Shown: positions 22,690 through 30,868 of the stretch, piece after piece
Numbering within the stretch: position 1 is the first letter of the stretch
How the letters are laid out: the number at the start of each line of letters is the position of its first letter
Origin: Clostridiales bacterium
GTDB lineage: Bacteria > Bacillota_A > Clostridia > Oscillospirales > Oscillospiraceae
Length of the DNA stretch: 31,237 nt
Direction: 5' to 3'
Assembly (NCBI GenBank): GCA_022777455.1
Contig: JALFGI010000126.1
Coordinates: 1-31,237, forward strand
Made by a program: the position numbers and the translations under genes
Notes under the pieces: generated by a model
The model's database searches: none
Told to the model about the DNA's origin: nothing
What the model saw: only the letters and a program-made list of their open reading frames with translations

Positions 22690-24402
22690 ATGTATCAAGG
22701 AAAATTTGACGCAAAGTCCAAGGGCCAGCGGACGCCTGACGAAGCCCTGGATACCATTCTCCGGGAGCGGGAGGAGGACAACGCCCTCCGTGCCGCCAGA
22801 AAGGCCCAGCGGGAAGCCCGGCGCAATGCCGCGCCCCGTTCCGCCGATCCCTACGGCACCATGCCCGCCGCCCCCCGCGGCCAGAAAAATACCAGCCAGA
22901 AAGCTCCTGCTCCGGCACAGCCTGCCGGTGGTAAGAAGCCCGCTGCTCCCCGCCCCGCTCCCGCTGCCCAGAAGAGTGCCAAAAAGCAGACCGAGGTGGA
23001 AGTGGTACAGCAGCAGCGCAGAGGCCCCCGCCTGGGCGGTATCATCTTCTATACCATGTATTTCGCAATGATCTTCGTGTTCTTCATCGGCGTGTTCATC
23101 ACGCTGAACTGGCTCAACGGCTGGCTGAAGGACTATGAAGCCGCTCAGCCCACGGTGAAATGCCAGCAGGTGTTCGACCAGCTCTTCGGCAACCCCGACT
23201 GGGCCCAGCTCTACCGGCTGGCCGGCGATCCCACCGGTACCGGCACCAACAAATACGACACCCAGTTCGAGGGCGTGGACGCCTACGTCACCTATATGAA
23301 CAATAAGGTGGCCGGTCAGGAACTGAACTACGTGGAGACCTCCGCGGGCATCGGCACCAAGAAGAAATATATCGTCCGCCTCGGCTCCGAAAAGGTGGCC
23401 ACCTTCACCCTGAACGGCTACACCGAGGAGCAGAAGATCACCGCCATCCCCGACTGGCAGCTGGACGGCGTGGAGATCTTCGTGAACCGCCAGGAGTCCA
23501 TCAAAATCCGCAAGCTGGAAAACCACGTGGCCTATGTGAACAACCAGCCCTTGGACGACAGCTACACCATCCAGATTGCCTCTACCAAGGCCGACGAAAG
23601 CCTGTCCCCCGAGAACCGGGTGCGCACCAGCATCCAGGAGGTCTCCGGCCTGCTGACCACCCCCGAGCTGCTGGTCTATGACCAGACCGGCGCTCCCATC
23701 GAAGTGCTCTACAATCCCGATTCCGGCATGTTTGAGGAGCAGACCTCTGCCATCGCCATGACCGAGGAGGAGCGTTCCGCCGTGTTCGGCGCTCTGGAAG
23801 CCTACGCCGGCTTCATGATCAACGCCAGCGGCAGCCGGGCCGCCGTTGCCAAGTATTTCGACGGCAGCAGCTCCACCTACAACGACATCATCAAGATGAA
23901 CGGCGAGCTGTGGATGAACTCCGACCGGGGCCACGAGTTCCGGAACGAGGAGATTCTGGGCTACACCAAGCACTCCGACACCCTGTTCTCCGTCCGAGCC
24001 TCCATGGTCATGCACGTGGTCAACAAGGACAACACCGAGAAGGATTTCAATGTGACCCAGTCCATGTATTTCACCAATAAGAACGGCAAGTGGGTGTGCA
24101 CCGAGATGACCAACGAGGACATCACCGCTCCCGTGGGCGAGGTCCGGCTGACCTTCTGTGATTCCGCCGGCAATGTGCTCTCCTCCGAGTTCTACGCCAC
24201 CGATGCCCAGATGCTCGTCGCACCCATTGTGGAAGCTCCCGCGGGTAAGGTGTTCTCCGGCTGGTGCACTGTTGAAACCAATGACCAGGGCCAGAAGACC
24301 TGGAACCTGATGTTCCAGCCCGACGAGACCGGCACCGTCCACTTCTCCTCCGAATACACCCTGACCCCCATGGTTCTCTACCCCCTGTTTACCACCCCGT
24401 AA
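22690..24402 (+). CDS. Single-pass membrane protein with InlB-like C-terminal repeat, function unknown
   Basis: A 570-aa protein. The cytoplasmic segment (1-115) is rich in Arg, Ala, Pro and Lys, with an RxxR-type charged helix and a PAP/AAP low-complexity linker. A single helix spans about 117-140. The remainder is extracellular. The C-terminal ~70 residues (GKVFSGWCTVETNDQGQKTW..., ending LTPMVLYPLF) resemble a Listeria-Bacteroides/InlB-type beta repeat. The middle (about 150-490) is unrecognised. The ribosome site GAGGTGATC overlaps the stop of the previous gene, so it belongs to the operon. A partner or scaffold role for the glycan enzymes is possible, but inferred only from position. Confidence 0.85.
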   Translation: MYQGKFDAKSKGQRTPDEALDTILREREEDNALRAARKAQREARRNAAPRSADPYGTMPAAPRGQKNTSQKAPAPAQPAGGKKPAAPRPAPAAQKSAKKQTEVEVVQQQRRGPRLGGIIFYTMYFAMIFVFFIGVFITLNWLNGWLKDYEAAQPTVKCQQVFDQLFGNPDWAQLYRLAGDPTGTGTNKYDTQFEGVDAYVTYMNNKVAGQELNYVETSAGIGTKKKYIVRLGSEKVATFTLNGYTEEQKITAIPDWQLDGVEIFVNRQESIKIRKLENHVAYVNNQPLDDSYTIQIASTKADESLSPENRVRTSIQEVSGLLTTPELLVYDQTGAPIEVLYNPDSGMFEEQTSAIAMTEEERSAVFGALEAYAGFMINASGSRAAVAKYFDGSSSTYNDIIKMNGELWMNSDRGHEFRNEEILGYTKHSDTLFSVRASMVMHVVNKDNTEKDFNVTQSMYFTNKNGKWVCTEMTNEDITAPVGEVRLTFCDSAGNVLSSEFYATDAQMLVAPIVEAPAGKVFSGWCTVETNDQGQKTWNLMFQPDETGTVHFSSEYTLTPMVLYPLFTTP

Positions 24403-24426
24403 TTGATTTGATAAGGAGGCTTCGCC

Positions 24427-25083
24427 ATGATCGAACAAGCCAAGGCATTGCTGGATTCCCTGGCCATTACCTTTGACTTCCCCATTCTGGAGTTTATCCG
24501 CAACTATCTGACCTGCGATGCGCTGGATAAGGCCATGCCCTATATCACCCTGTTCGGGGAATGGGGCGCCTTCTGGATCGCCATCGCCGTGATTCTGCTC
24601 TGCTTCCGCAAGACCCGAAAGACCGCCTGGTCCATGGGCGCGGCGCTGATGCTGGGTCTGATCATCTGCAATGTGATTCTGAAAAACCTCATCGGCCGGG
24701 ACCGTCCCTTCTTCTTCTACACCGTGGAGCGGATGGCGGCCTACGACCTGCCTCAGCTGAAAAACTGGGTGCCCGTCACGGAAGGCGACATCAAGTGGCT
24801 GGTGGCCAGCGACCTGCACAAGTCCTTCCCCTCCGGCCACACCATCGCCTGCTTCGAGGCCTCCACCGTCCTGCTGATCAAGGACAAGCGCATGGGCATC
24901 CCCGCCGCCATTATCGCGTTCGCAGTGGCCTTCTCCCGGCTGTACCTGTACGTCCACTACCCGACTGACGTGATCTTCTCCATGTTCGCCGGCATCCTGC
25001 TGGGCCTGCTGGGCTGCGCCATCGTGTCCATCGTCTACAAGTTCCTCCCCGAAAAGCGGGGCAAATACCAGAGAGCCAACTAA
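24427..25083 (+). CDS. PAP2 family phosphatase (membrane lipid-phosphate phosphatase)
   Basis: A 218-aa multi-pass membrane protein with the three PAP2 motifs: KNLIGRDRP (K-x6-RP), PSGH (general acid histidine) and SRLYLYVHYPTD (SR-x5-H-x3-D, nucleophile histidine). These enzymes remove phosphate from lipid phosphates, such as undecaprenyl pyrophosphate or phosphatidate, on the outer membrane face. AAGGAGG lies 7 nt before the ATG. It is last in the operon and is followed by a terminator. Together with the GT2-GtrA enzyme it would recycle the lipid carrier used for sugar transfer. Confidence 0.93.
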   Translation: MIEQAKALLDSLAITFDFPILEFIRNYLTCDALDKAMPYITLFGEWGAFWIAIAVILLCFRKTRKTAWSMGAALMLGLIICNVILKNLIGRDRPFFFYTVERMAAYDLPQLKNWVPVTEGDIKWLVASDLHKSFPSGHTIACFEASTVLLIKDKRMGIPAAIIAFAVAFSRLYLYVHYPTDVIFSMFAGILLGLLGCAIVSIVYKFLPEKRGKYQRAN

Positions 25084-25092
25084 AACCCAACC

Positions 25093-25129
25093 AAAACCGG
25101 CACAGGAGCCATTCTCCCGTGCCGGTTTT
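25093..25129 (+). terminator. Terminator of the glycan operon
   Basis: AAAACCGGCAC (25093-25103) pairs perfectly with GTGCCGGTTTT (25119-25129), with a 15-nt loop, 10 nt after the stop. The flanking A and T runs would let it work in both directions. Confidence 0.85.
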
Positions 25130-25220
25130 CCCGTTCCCTCGAGACAGGCAGACCATTTTCTCCTCCAAATATCCCCCCGTTTTACCCCGACAAAAAATTC
25201 AAAAAATTTTCAAAACCCCA

Positions 25221-25249
25221 TTGACAAATTTGGAATCATGTTATATAAT
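25221..25249 (+). promoter_or_regulatory. Consensus SigA promoter of tRNA-Thr
   Basis: TTGACA (25221-25226), a 17-bp spacer and TATAAT (25244-25249), all consensus, about 40 nt upstream of the tRNA. Confidence 0.95.
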
Positions 25250-25289
25250 ACACAAGCTGTCACCGAGACAGGCAAGAACAAATGAACAT

Positions 25290-25364
<75 letters not shown>

Positions 25365-25365
<1 letters not shown>

Positions 25366-25399
25366 AGCCCTTGAAGCTCCTTGAGTTTCAGGGGTTTTT
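25365..25399 (+). terminator. Terminator of tRNA-Thr
   Basis: AAGCCCTTGAA (25365-25375) pairs with TTTCAGGGGTT in an 11-bp stem with two G-T pairs, followed by TTTTTC. Confidence 0.85.
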
Positions 25400-25419
25400 C
25401 TTATTTCTTCCGAAAAGTC

Positions 25420-25465
25420 ATGACCTCATCCTTCACTTGAAAATTTCAAGCAGGGATGAGGTCAT
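25420..25465. repeat. Long inverted repeat downstream of tRNA-Thr
   Basis: ATGACCTCATCC (25420-25431) and GGATGAGGTCAT (25454-25465) are perfect 12-bp arms. Between them CTTGAAA and TTTCAAG can extend the stem. It has no T-run. The arm shares GGATGAGGTC with the anticodon-arm/variable region of the tRNA at 25328-25337. The rest of the gap to 25602 shows no gene. Confidence 0.7.
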
Positions 25466-25601
25466 ATTTATGAAAAAATCATACCGAATCATTTATTTCA
25501 TATTGTCTAATTCTTTCCATATCCACTGGTAATATCAGTTGGATTGGCATATCATCCATTTCTGTCGCTTTCATTTTGTATTGCGACTTAATGATACTGC
25601 A

Positions 25602-25635
25602 AAACGGCTGCAACCTCAACTGGCTGCAGCCGTTT
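25602..25635 (-). terminator. Terminator hairpin of the GH2 gene
   Basis: AAACGGCTGCA (25602-25612) and TGCAGCCGTTT (25625-25635) form a perfect 11-bp stem with a 12-nt loop, about 34 nt after the GH2 stop. The T-run on the minus strand is short. Confidence 0.75.
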
Positions 25636-25668
25636 CTTATGCTCTTTTTGTAGCCGCTTTCATTTTGG

Positions 25669-28600
25669 TTACAGGAACCGGAACTCCATAAAGTCGAAGT
25701 CACAGCCGGGCAGGAACAGGAAGGTTACGTCCTGTTTGCCGTACACCGGCTCCAGGGGGAAGGTCACTTCCGTCCAGTCGTCGCTGCCGGGGAATTCCAC
25801 TACCCGGCGCTGCTGGCCGCCCTCGCCTTCAAAGCGCAGGTGGATGGTGTTGTTTTCCAGCTTGCTCTTGCCCCGGATGGCTACACCGGTGAAGCCCAGG
25901 GTGCCGAAGTCCAGATTGCGGAATACCAACGACACGTTGTTGCCGATGCCCTCCACGGCCTCGTCCGTCAGGGAGAACCGGTCGCCGTACACCGCGCTGA
26001 AATGACGGGCGCCGATGCTGTCCCAAGCCCGGCTGCGGTGGTGGAAGGTGAAGCCCTTCACATGAATTTTGCACTGCAGCTCGATGCCCAGCACGTCCCG
26101 GCCGGTGAGCACCTCGTCTAAGTGGAAGGTTTCCGGCTGGTAGACGTTCCATTTGGAGGGCTTGTCGTAAATCCGCTCACCGATCATCCTGCTGCCGGGG
26201 GCGTAGGGGATGCCCTTCCAGAACCGGATGGGGGTGGGAATGTTGGACATTTCAAACACGTCCATGGTCAGCGTATCCCCACCGGCCTCGCCGAAGTCCA
26301 GCTGCCGGAAGGCCACCCAGCTCCTGGCCGTACGGGAGAAGGTGATGCCCCGCTCGTTGCCGTTGCCGATCTCACCCTGAGAATCGGTGAACAGGGCGGC
26401 GCTGACGTAGTCACAGGGGTCCAGATGCAGACTGCCCAGGCCCTGCACCTCCAACTCCAGATCGGACAGTACCGGGCCGCACTGGCAGCGGATGCGCACA
26501 TCTCCGTCGCCGATGCCGGTGAGCTTCACAGTGCGCTCATCCACGGTCTCCAGCACCACATTGGTCATGGTAATGCCCTGATCATCGGTAATCCGCCAGG
26601 AAAGAGCCTCCGCCGCGGCATTGGCGGGGTAGATTTCTGCGTAAACGATGGTCTGGGGCTGCTCCTTGGTCAGATGCAGGGATTCTGCCTTCAGCTCCAC
26701 CTTTCGCACGGGAATGATGGGAGCGGCGCCGGGCATCACTTCCGGCAGCACCGGGAAGATTTCACCCTCGGCGGCAGTGACCTCCACCTGAAGGGCGGCG
26801 CTCTCCAGTCCCGGAGCGGAAACCCGGATCTCCCCCATGCCGGCCTCGCCTGCACCGGCGGCCACCACCAGCAGCTTGCCGGAGAACAGGCGGCGGCAAT
26901 CGCATTTGTATTCGTCCATGTCCGTGCTGTCGCCGTTGTCCAGGCCCACCAGCTTCAGCGGGCCGGTGACGGAAACCTGGATGCAGTCCCGGGCGTTGTC
27001 CACCGGGTTGCCCTGGGCGTCCTCCGCGGTGACGGTGCAGAACACCAGGTCCCGGCCGTCTGCGGCCACTTTCGCCCGGTCGGCGTGGATGCGCAGCACG
27101 GCGCTGTCGCCAAAGGAACGTCTCGTCTCCCGGGCGATGGGCGCGCCGGTATCGTCGTAGCCGATGGCCTGGATGAAACCGGGGACATAGGGCACCTGCC
27201 AGGAGGCCAGGTTGTCCGAGCCGCCGGCCAGGTTCTTTCTGCCCCGGCTCACGCCGTTCACCACCAGCTCCACCTGGGGCAGGTTGGAAAGAATGCACAC
27301 ATCGATGAGCTGGCCGGGGTTAAAGTCCCAGTAGGGCAGCAGGTGCAGCACGGGTTTGTCCTGCCAGCGGTGCCAGCCGGCCTGATAGGCATAGAAGGAG
27401 TCTTTGGGGAAGCCGGCGGTATCCACCAGGCCGAAGTAGCTGTTTTTGGTGTGATAGGGGGTGGGCTCGCCGATGTAGTCGATGCCGCTCCACAGGAACT
27501 GGCCCAGATTGTAAGGGTAGAGCTCGTCGGAGGCGATGCAGGCCTGGTGGCTCTTGGCACCCCAGCTGGTGCGGCTGTTGCCCAGGCTGGAGCACTGGGA
27601 ATCGTCGTCCACCAGCAGCGGCTGGGACAGGGGGAAGTGGTAAATGCCCCGGCTCTGGACCACGGAGGCGGTCTCGCTTCCGTAAATCACCCAGTCGGGA
27701 TGCGCCTGGTGATGCTCGTCGTAGAGGCTTTCTCCATAGTTGTAGCCCACCACATCCAGGTAGGGGGCGCAAGCCTGGGTGTTTTCCCAGGCCATGTAGT
27801 TGGAGCCGAAGGTGGTCAGGCCGTTTTTCCGGGGATCGTGGAGGGCCACCGCCTGTAAAAGCTGCTTCATGGTTTCCTGGGCACCCACGTCCACATGAGT
27901 GTCGTAGATCTCGTTGCCGATGCTCCACATCAGCAGGCTGGGGTGGTTCCGGTCCCGGCGGACCCAGCTGGCCACGTCCTTTTCAAACCACGCCGGGAAG
28001 AACCGGGCGTAGTCATAGGGGGTTTTGCTCCGAACCCAGAAGTCGAAGGCTTCATCCACCACCAGAATGCCCAACTCATCCGCCAGGTCCATCACGGCAG
28101 GGGCGGGGGGATTGTGGGAGGTGCGCAGGGCATTCACGCCCATGTCCTTCATAATGGTGAGCTGCCGCCGGGCGGCGGGACGGGAAAAGGCAGCACCCAG
28201 GCAGCCGAGATCATGGTGCAGGCACACGCCGTGCAGGATCACATGCCGGTGGTTCAGCATCAGCCCTTCGTCCGGGGATACCTCCACCGTCCGGAAGCCG
28301 CACACGGTTTCCAGTCTGTCCAGCTCCTGCCCCTCCCGCAGAAGCGATGCGCGCAGCATATAGAGGCAGGGATCCTCCAAGGACCAGAGCCGGGGATTTT
28401 CCACCTCCATCTGAACATCGGCATTGGGGAGCGCCAATGCGGAGGCGGCGGTGTTTCCTTCCCGGTCCAGCAGGGTCAGTTCCACCCGGTCGGTGTCCAG
28501 CAGGTTTTCCGCCTCAGCGGAAACGGTGACCTGCCAGATTTCTGCGCTCTGCTCCCGGGCGCTGACGTACAGACCGTCGGTGACCAGGTGGGTATGCCCG

Positions 28601-29019
28601 TATTCCAGCATCCACACATCCCGGTAGAGACCGGCGCCGGAGTACCAGCGGGAATTGGGGTGGCGGAGCAGACAGCGCACCAGCACCTGATTATCCCCGG
28701 GAATCAAAAAGTCAGTGATGTCGGCCTGGAAGGAGGAATAGCCGTATTTCCACCGGAAGGCCTCCTTCCCGTTGACGAACACCGTGGTGTCCATGTAGGC
28801 GCCCTCAAAATAAAGGCAGCACCGCCGGCCGGAGGTCCAGCTGAATTCCTTCCGGTACCAGCCGGTACCGTCCTGATACAGTTCCTTTACATGCCAGATC
28901 TGCCAGTCGTGGGGCAGGGTTACCGGCTGCCAGGGCAGGGGCTCGGCGGGCAGGGTTTCGCCGCAGGCGGTGTCGGCGTAGAAATACCAGCCGTTATTCC
29001 AGAGTGTTTTGGTTCTCAT
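25669..29019 (-). CDS. Glycoside hydrolase family 2 protein (beta-galactosidase/beta-glucuronidase type)
   Basis: Large cytoplasmic glycosidase, 1116 aa, with no signal peptide. I start it at ATG 29019, with GGAAG 7 nt upstream. An upstream in-frame start at 29064 would fall at the predicted transcription start. Residues 1-140 form the sugar-binding jelly roll (LPHDWQ, GTGWYRKEF, FEGAYMDTTVFVNG), about 145-245 an Ig-like domain, and about 250-580 the TIM barrel. The acid/base glutamate is E370 in SLLMWSIGNE and the nucleophile E449 in VIYGSETAS. After about residue 640 there are Ig-like (Big/DUF4982-like) domains and a C-terminal beta-sandwich, possibly carbohydrate binding. Exact substrate is not determinable. 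Confidence 0.94.
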   Translation of the reverse strand: MRTKTLWNNGWYFYADTACGETLPAEPLPWQPVTLPHDWQIWHVKELYQDGTGWYRKEFSWTSGRRCCLYFEGAYMDTTVFVNGKEAFRWKYGYSSFQADITDFLIPGDNQVLVRCLLRHPNSRWYSGAGLYRDVWMLEYGHTHLVTDGLYVSAREQSAEIWQVTVSAEAENLLDTDRVELTLLDREGNTAASALALPNADVQMEVENPRLWSLEDPCLYMLRASLLREGQELDRLETVCGFRTVEVSPDEGLMLNHRHVILHGVCLHHDLGCLGAAFSRPAARRQLTIMKDMGVNALRTSHNPPAPAVMDLADELGILVVDEAFDFWVRSKTPYDYARFFPAWFEKDVASWVRRDRNHPSLLMWSIGNEIYDTHVDVGAQETMKQLLQAVALHDPRKNGLTTFGSNYMAWENTQACAPYLDVVGYNYGESLYDEHHQAHPDWVIYGSETASVVQSRGIYHFPLSQPLLVDDDSQCSSLGNSRTSWGAKSHQACIASDELYPYNLGQFLWSGIDYIGEPTPYHTKNSYFGLVDTAGFPKDSFYAYQAGWHRWQDKPVLHLLPYWDFNPGQLIDVCILSNLPQVELVVNGVSRGRKNLAGGSDNLASWQVPYVPGFIQAIGYDDTGAPIARETRRSFGDSAVLRIHADRAKVAADGRDLVFCTVTAEDAQGNPVDNARDCIQVSVTGPLKLVGLDNGDSTDMDEYKCDCRRLFSGKLLVVAAGAGEAGMGEIRVSAPGLESAALQVEVTAAEGEIFPVLPEVMPGAAPIIPVRKVELKAESLHLTKEQPQTIVYAEIYPANAAAEALSWRITDDQGITMTNVVLETVDERTVKLTGIGDGDVRIRCQCGPVLSDLELEVQGLGSLHLDPCDYVSAALFTDSQGEIGNGNERGITFSRTARSWVAFRQLDFGEAGGDTLTMDVFEMSNIPTPIRFWKGIPYAPGSRMIGERIYDKPSKWNVYQPETFHLDEVLTGRDVLGIELQCKIHVKGFTFHHRSRAWDSIGARHFSAVYGDRFSLTDEAVEGIGNNVSLVFRNLDFGTLGFTGVAIRGKSKLENNTIHLRFEGEGGQQRRVVEFPGSDDWTEVTFPLEPVYGKQDVTFLFLPGCDFDFMEFRFL

Positions 29020-29066
29020 TGTCAATCTTCCTTTCCGGTAAATCATGATATTCCGGCATTGCATGT

Positions 29067-29095
29067 ATTCTATATTGTTTGCCCGGCAGAAGCAA
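29067..29095 (-). promoter_or_regulatory. Promoter of the GH2 gene
   Basis: On the minus strand, TTGCTT (29095-29090), a 17-bp spacer and TAGAAT (29072-29067). Transcription would start near 29060, giving a leader of about 40 nt. Confidence 0.7.
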
Positions 29096-29186
29096 CCAAA
29101 ATCTTGCGAAAATGTTTATCGCCTTTTGCGCTTTTCCGGGTCACGCTTTAAAACCATTGGACGGGAAATGGTTTGCGCGGATCGGT

Positions 29187-29375
29187 AAATTGTAATTTGG
29201 CGGGCAGAATTGCCGCACCCCTTGGCTCCCCCTATGGGGGAGCTGGCTGCCCCGTAAGGGGCAGACTGAGAGGGCGACATGTTGATTTCGGATGTCATTA
29301 TCTTACTGCGTTACCCTCTCAGTCAGCCTGACGGCTGCCAGCTCTCCCAAAGGGAGAGCCAAGAGCGCTGCGGTG
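29187..29375. repeat. MITE-like palindromic element, copy 2
   Basis: The left end AAATTGTAATTTGGCGGGC (29187-29205) is identical to the 19-bp end of the copy at 30626-30831. The interior has the same CTTGGCTCCCCCTATGGGGG ... GACTGAGAGGG and CCCTCTCAGTCAGCC ... GAGAGCCAAG arms. The right inverted end is missing or too diverged to place; the right coordinate is approximate. Confidence 0.8.
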
Positions 29376-29476
29376 CCAGTGCAACTTATTTGTTTGCCGG
29401 ATTGGGTTGGTATGCGCAGAATGGTCTATCTCCCATGAACGCAAAAATCCTTTTTCAGGGAAAACCAGGGTTTGGG

Positions 29477-29505
29477 TGGACATTTCTTCCGAAACGTGGT
29501 ATACT
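29477..29505 (+). promoter_or_regulatory. Promoter of the nucleotidyltransferase gene
   Basis: TGGACA (29477-29482), a 17-bp spacer and TATACT (29500-29505), about 55 nt upstream of the start. Confidence 0.75.
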
Positions 29506-29561
29506 TTTTGTGTGTAACAATTCCAAAACCGGCAGTCTGAACTGCCCCGGGAGGTGTTTGC

Positions 29562-30500
29562 GTGAAAACCACACTTTTAATCATGGCAGCTGGTATCGGT
29601 TCCCGCTTCGGCGGAGGGATCAAGCAGCTGGAGCCTGTAGGGCTGAATGATGAGATCATCATGGACTATTCCGTCCACGATGCCATCCACGCAGGCTTTA
29701 ATAAGATTATTTTTGTGATCCGGAAAGAGATTGAGGAAGATTTCCGCCGGCGCATCGGCGATCGGATCCAGCGCTTCTGTGACCGGATGGGGGTGGAAGT
29801 GGCCTATGCCTTCCAGGATATGCAGGCCATCCCCGCCGGCTTCCGGGTGCCGGAGGGGCGGGTCAAGCCCTGGGGTACCGGCCAGGCGGTGCTGGCGGCG
29901 AAGGACCTGATTCAGGAGCCCTTCATGGTGATCAACGCCGACGACTACTACGGCAAAAATGCCTATCCCATGCTCCACGACTGGCTGATTCAGCCCCACG
30001 AGGACAATGCCATCGCCATGGTGGGCTTCTCGCTGAAGAACACCCTGTCGGAAAACGGCGGTGTGACCCGGGGCCTGTGCAAGGTGGTGCCGCCCCATTC
30101 CCATGTGGTGGATGTGGTGGAAACCCGGAACATTGTCAAAACGGCCCAGGGTGCCGAGGCGAACGGCGTGGCGCTGGACCTGGATACCCTGGTGTCCATG
30201 AATATGTGGGGCTTCCCCGCCAAACCCGGCTGTATGCCTCATTTTTTGAAGGTGCTGGAAGAGAATTTTGAAGTTTTCTTCCGGCAGGAGGTCAGCGCCA
30301 ATCCCCTGAAATCCGAGTACCTGCTGCCCACCCTCATCGGTGGGATGCTCCGGAAAAACGAGTGTACCCTGAAGGTGCTGCCCTCCACCGACAAGTGGTT
30401 CGGCGTCACCTACAAAGAGGACAAGGCCACCGTGATGGAGAGCTTCCGGAAGCTGATTGAAGCGGGCGTCTATCAGAAGGACCTGTACTCCGACTTATAA
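29562..30500 (+). CDS. Nucleotidyltransferase family protein (sugar-1-phosphate NTP transferase fold)
   Basis: A 312-aa cytoplasmic protein starting at GTG 29562, with GGGAGGTG 5 nt before it. The N-terminus (LIMAAGIGSRFGGGIKQLEPV) is the NTP-binding signature of the sugar-nucleotidyltransferase fold. VKPWGTGQAVLAAKD and FMVINADDYYG are the second nucleotide contact and the metal-binding aspartates. The C-terminal part (about 230-312) has no hexapeptide repeat, so this is not GlmU- or GlgC-like. Family members of this type are common in Clostridia with unassigned substrates. It stands alone with its own promoter and terminator. Confidence 0.9.
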   Translation: MKTTLLIMAAGIGSRFGGGIKQLEPVGLNDEIIMDYSVHDAIHAGFNKIIFVIRKEIEEDFRRRIGDRIQRFCDRMGVEVAYAFQDMQAIPAGFRVPEGRVKPWGTGQAVLAAKDLIQEPFMVINADDYYGKNAYPMLHDWLIQPHEDNAIAMVGFSLKNTLSENGGVTRGLCKVVPPHSHVVDVVETRNIVKTAQGAEANGVALDLDTLVSMNMWGFPAKPGCMPHFLKVLEENFEVFFRQEVSANPLKSEYLLPTLIGGMLRKNECTLKVLPSTDKWFGVTYKEDKATVMESFRKLIEAGVYQKDLYSDL

Positions 30501-30506
30501 TTCCAG

Positions 30507-30535
30507 CAGCGCCCCGCCGGGCGCTGCCGTTTTTT
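30507..30535 (+). terminator. Terminator of the nucleotidyltransferase gene
   Basis: CAGCGCC (30507-30513) pairs with GGCGCTG (30520-30526), followed by CCGTTTTTT. It begins 6 nt after the stop. Confidence 0.9.
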
Positions 30536-30625
30536 GGAAAAATGTTGATGCCTCATAATCTGCCCCTTGTGCTTGCGCAGTATTTCATGTATAATATTCT
30601 CATATTTTGGGAAGAGAGAAACGAT

Positions 30626-30831
30626 AAATTGTAATTTGGCGGGCTGGGATTGACGCACCTCTTGGCTCCCCCTATGGGGGAGCTGGCTGCCCCGTTAGGG
30701 GCAGACTGAGAGGGCAATGCATTTGCCATTACCTTACTGCGGTACCCTCTCAGTCAGCCTGACGGCTGCCAGCTCTCTCAAAGGGAGAGCCAAGAGGGGC
30801 GTTGCCGTATCTGCCCGCCAAATTACAATTT
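30626..30831. repeat. MITE-like palindromic element, copy 3 (intact ends)
   Basis: A 206-bp element with perfect 19-bp terminal inverted repeats: AAATTGTAATTTGGCGGGC (30626-30644) and GCCCGCCAAATTACAATTT (30813-30831). The interior shares its arms with the copies at 9540-9753 and 29187-29375. It encodes no protein. I see no convincing target-site duplication. Confidence 0.9.
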
Positions 30832-30868
30832 TGCCTGCTCTCTGATTGCGACTTGGATGGGGAGGGGC

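Noticed and set aside
22624..24957. Long minus-strand open frame opposite the membrane-protein and PAP2 genes
   Set aside because: Same type of antisense shadow; His/Gly/Val-rich, no start signal, and it conflicts with four well-supported plus-strand genes.
25479..25703. 74-codon minus-strand open frame after the GH2 gene
   Set aside because: It overlaps the GH2 end and runs through its terminator hairpin; no ribosome site and no family resemblance.
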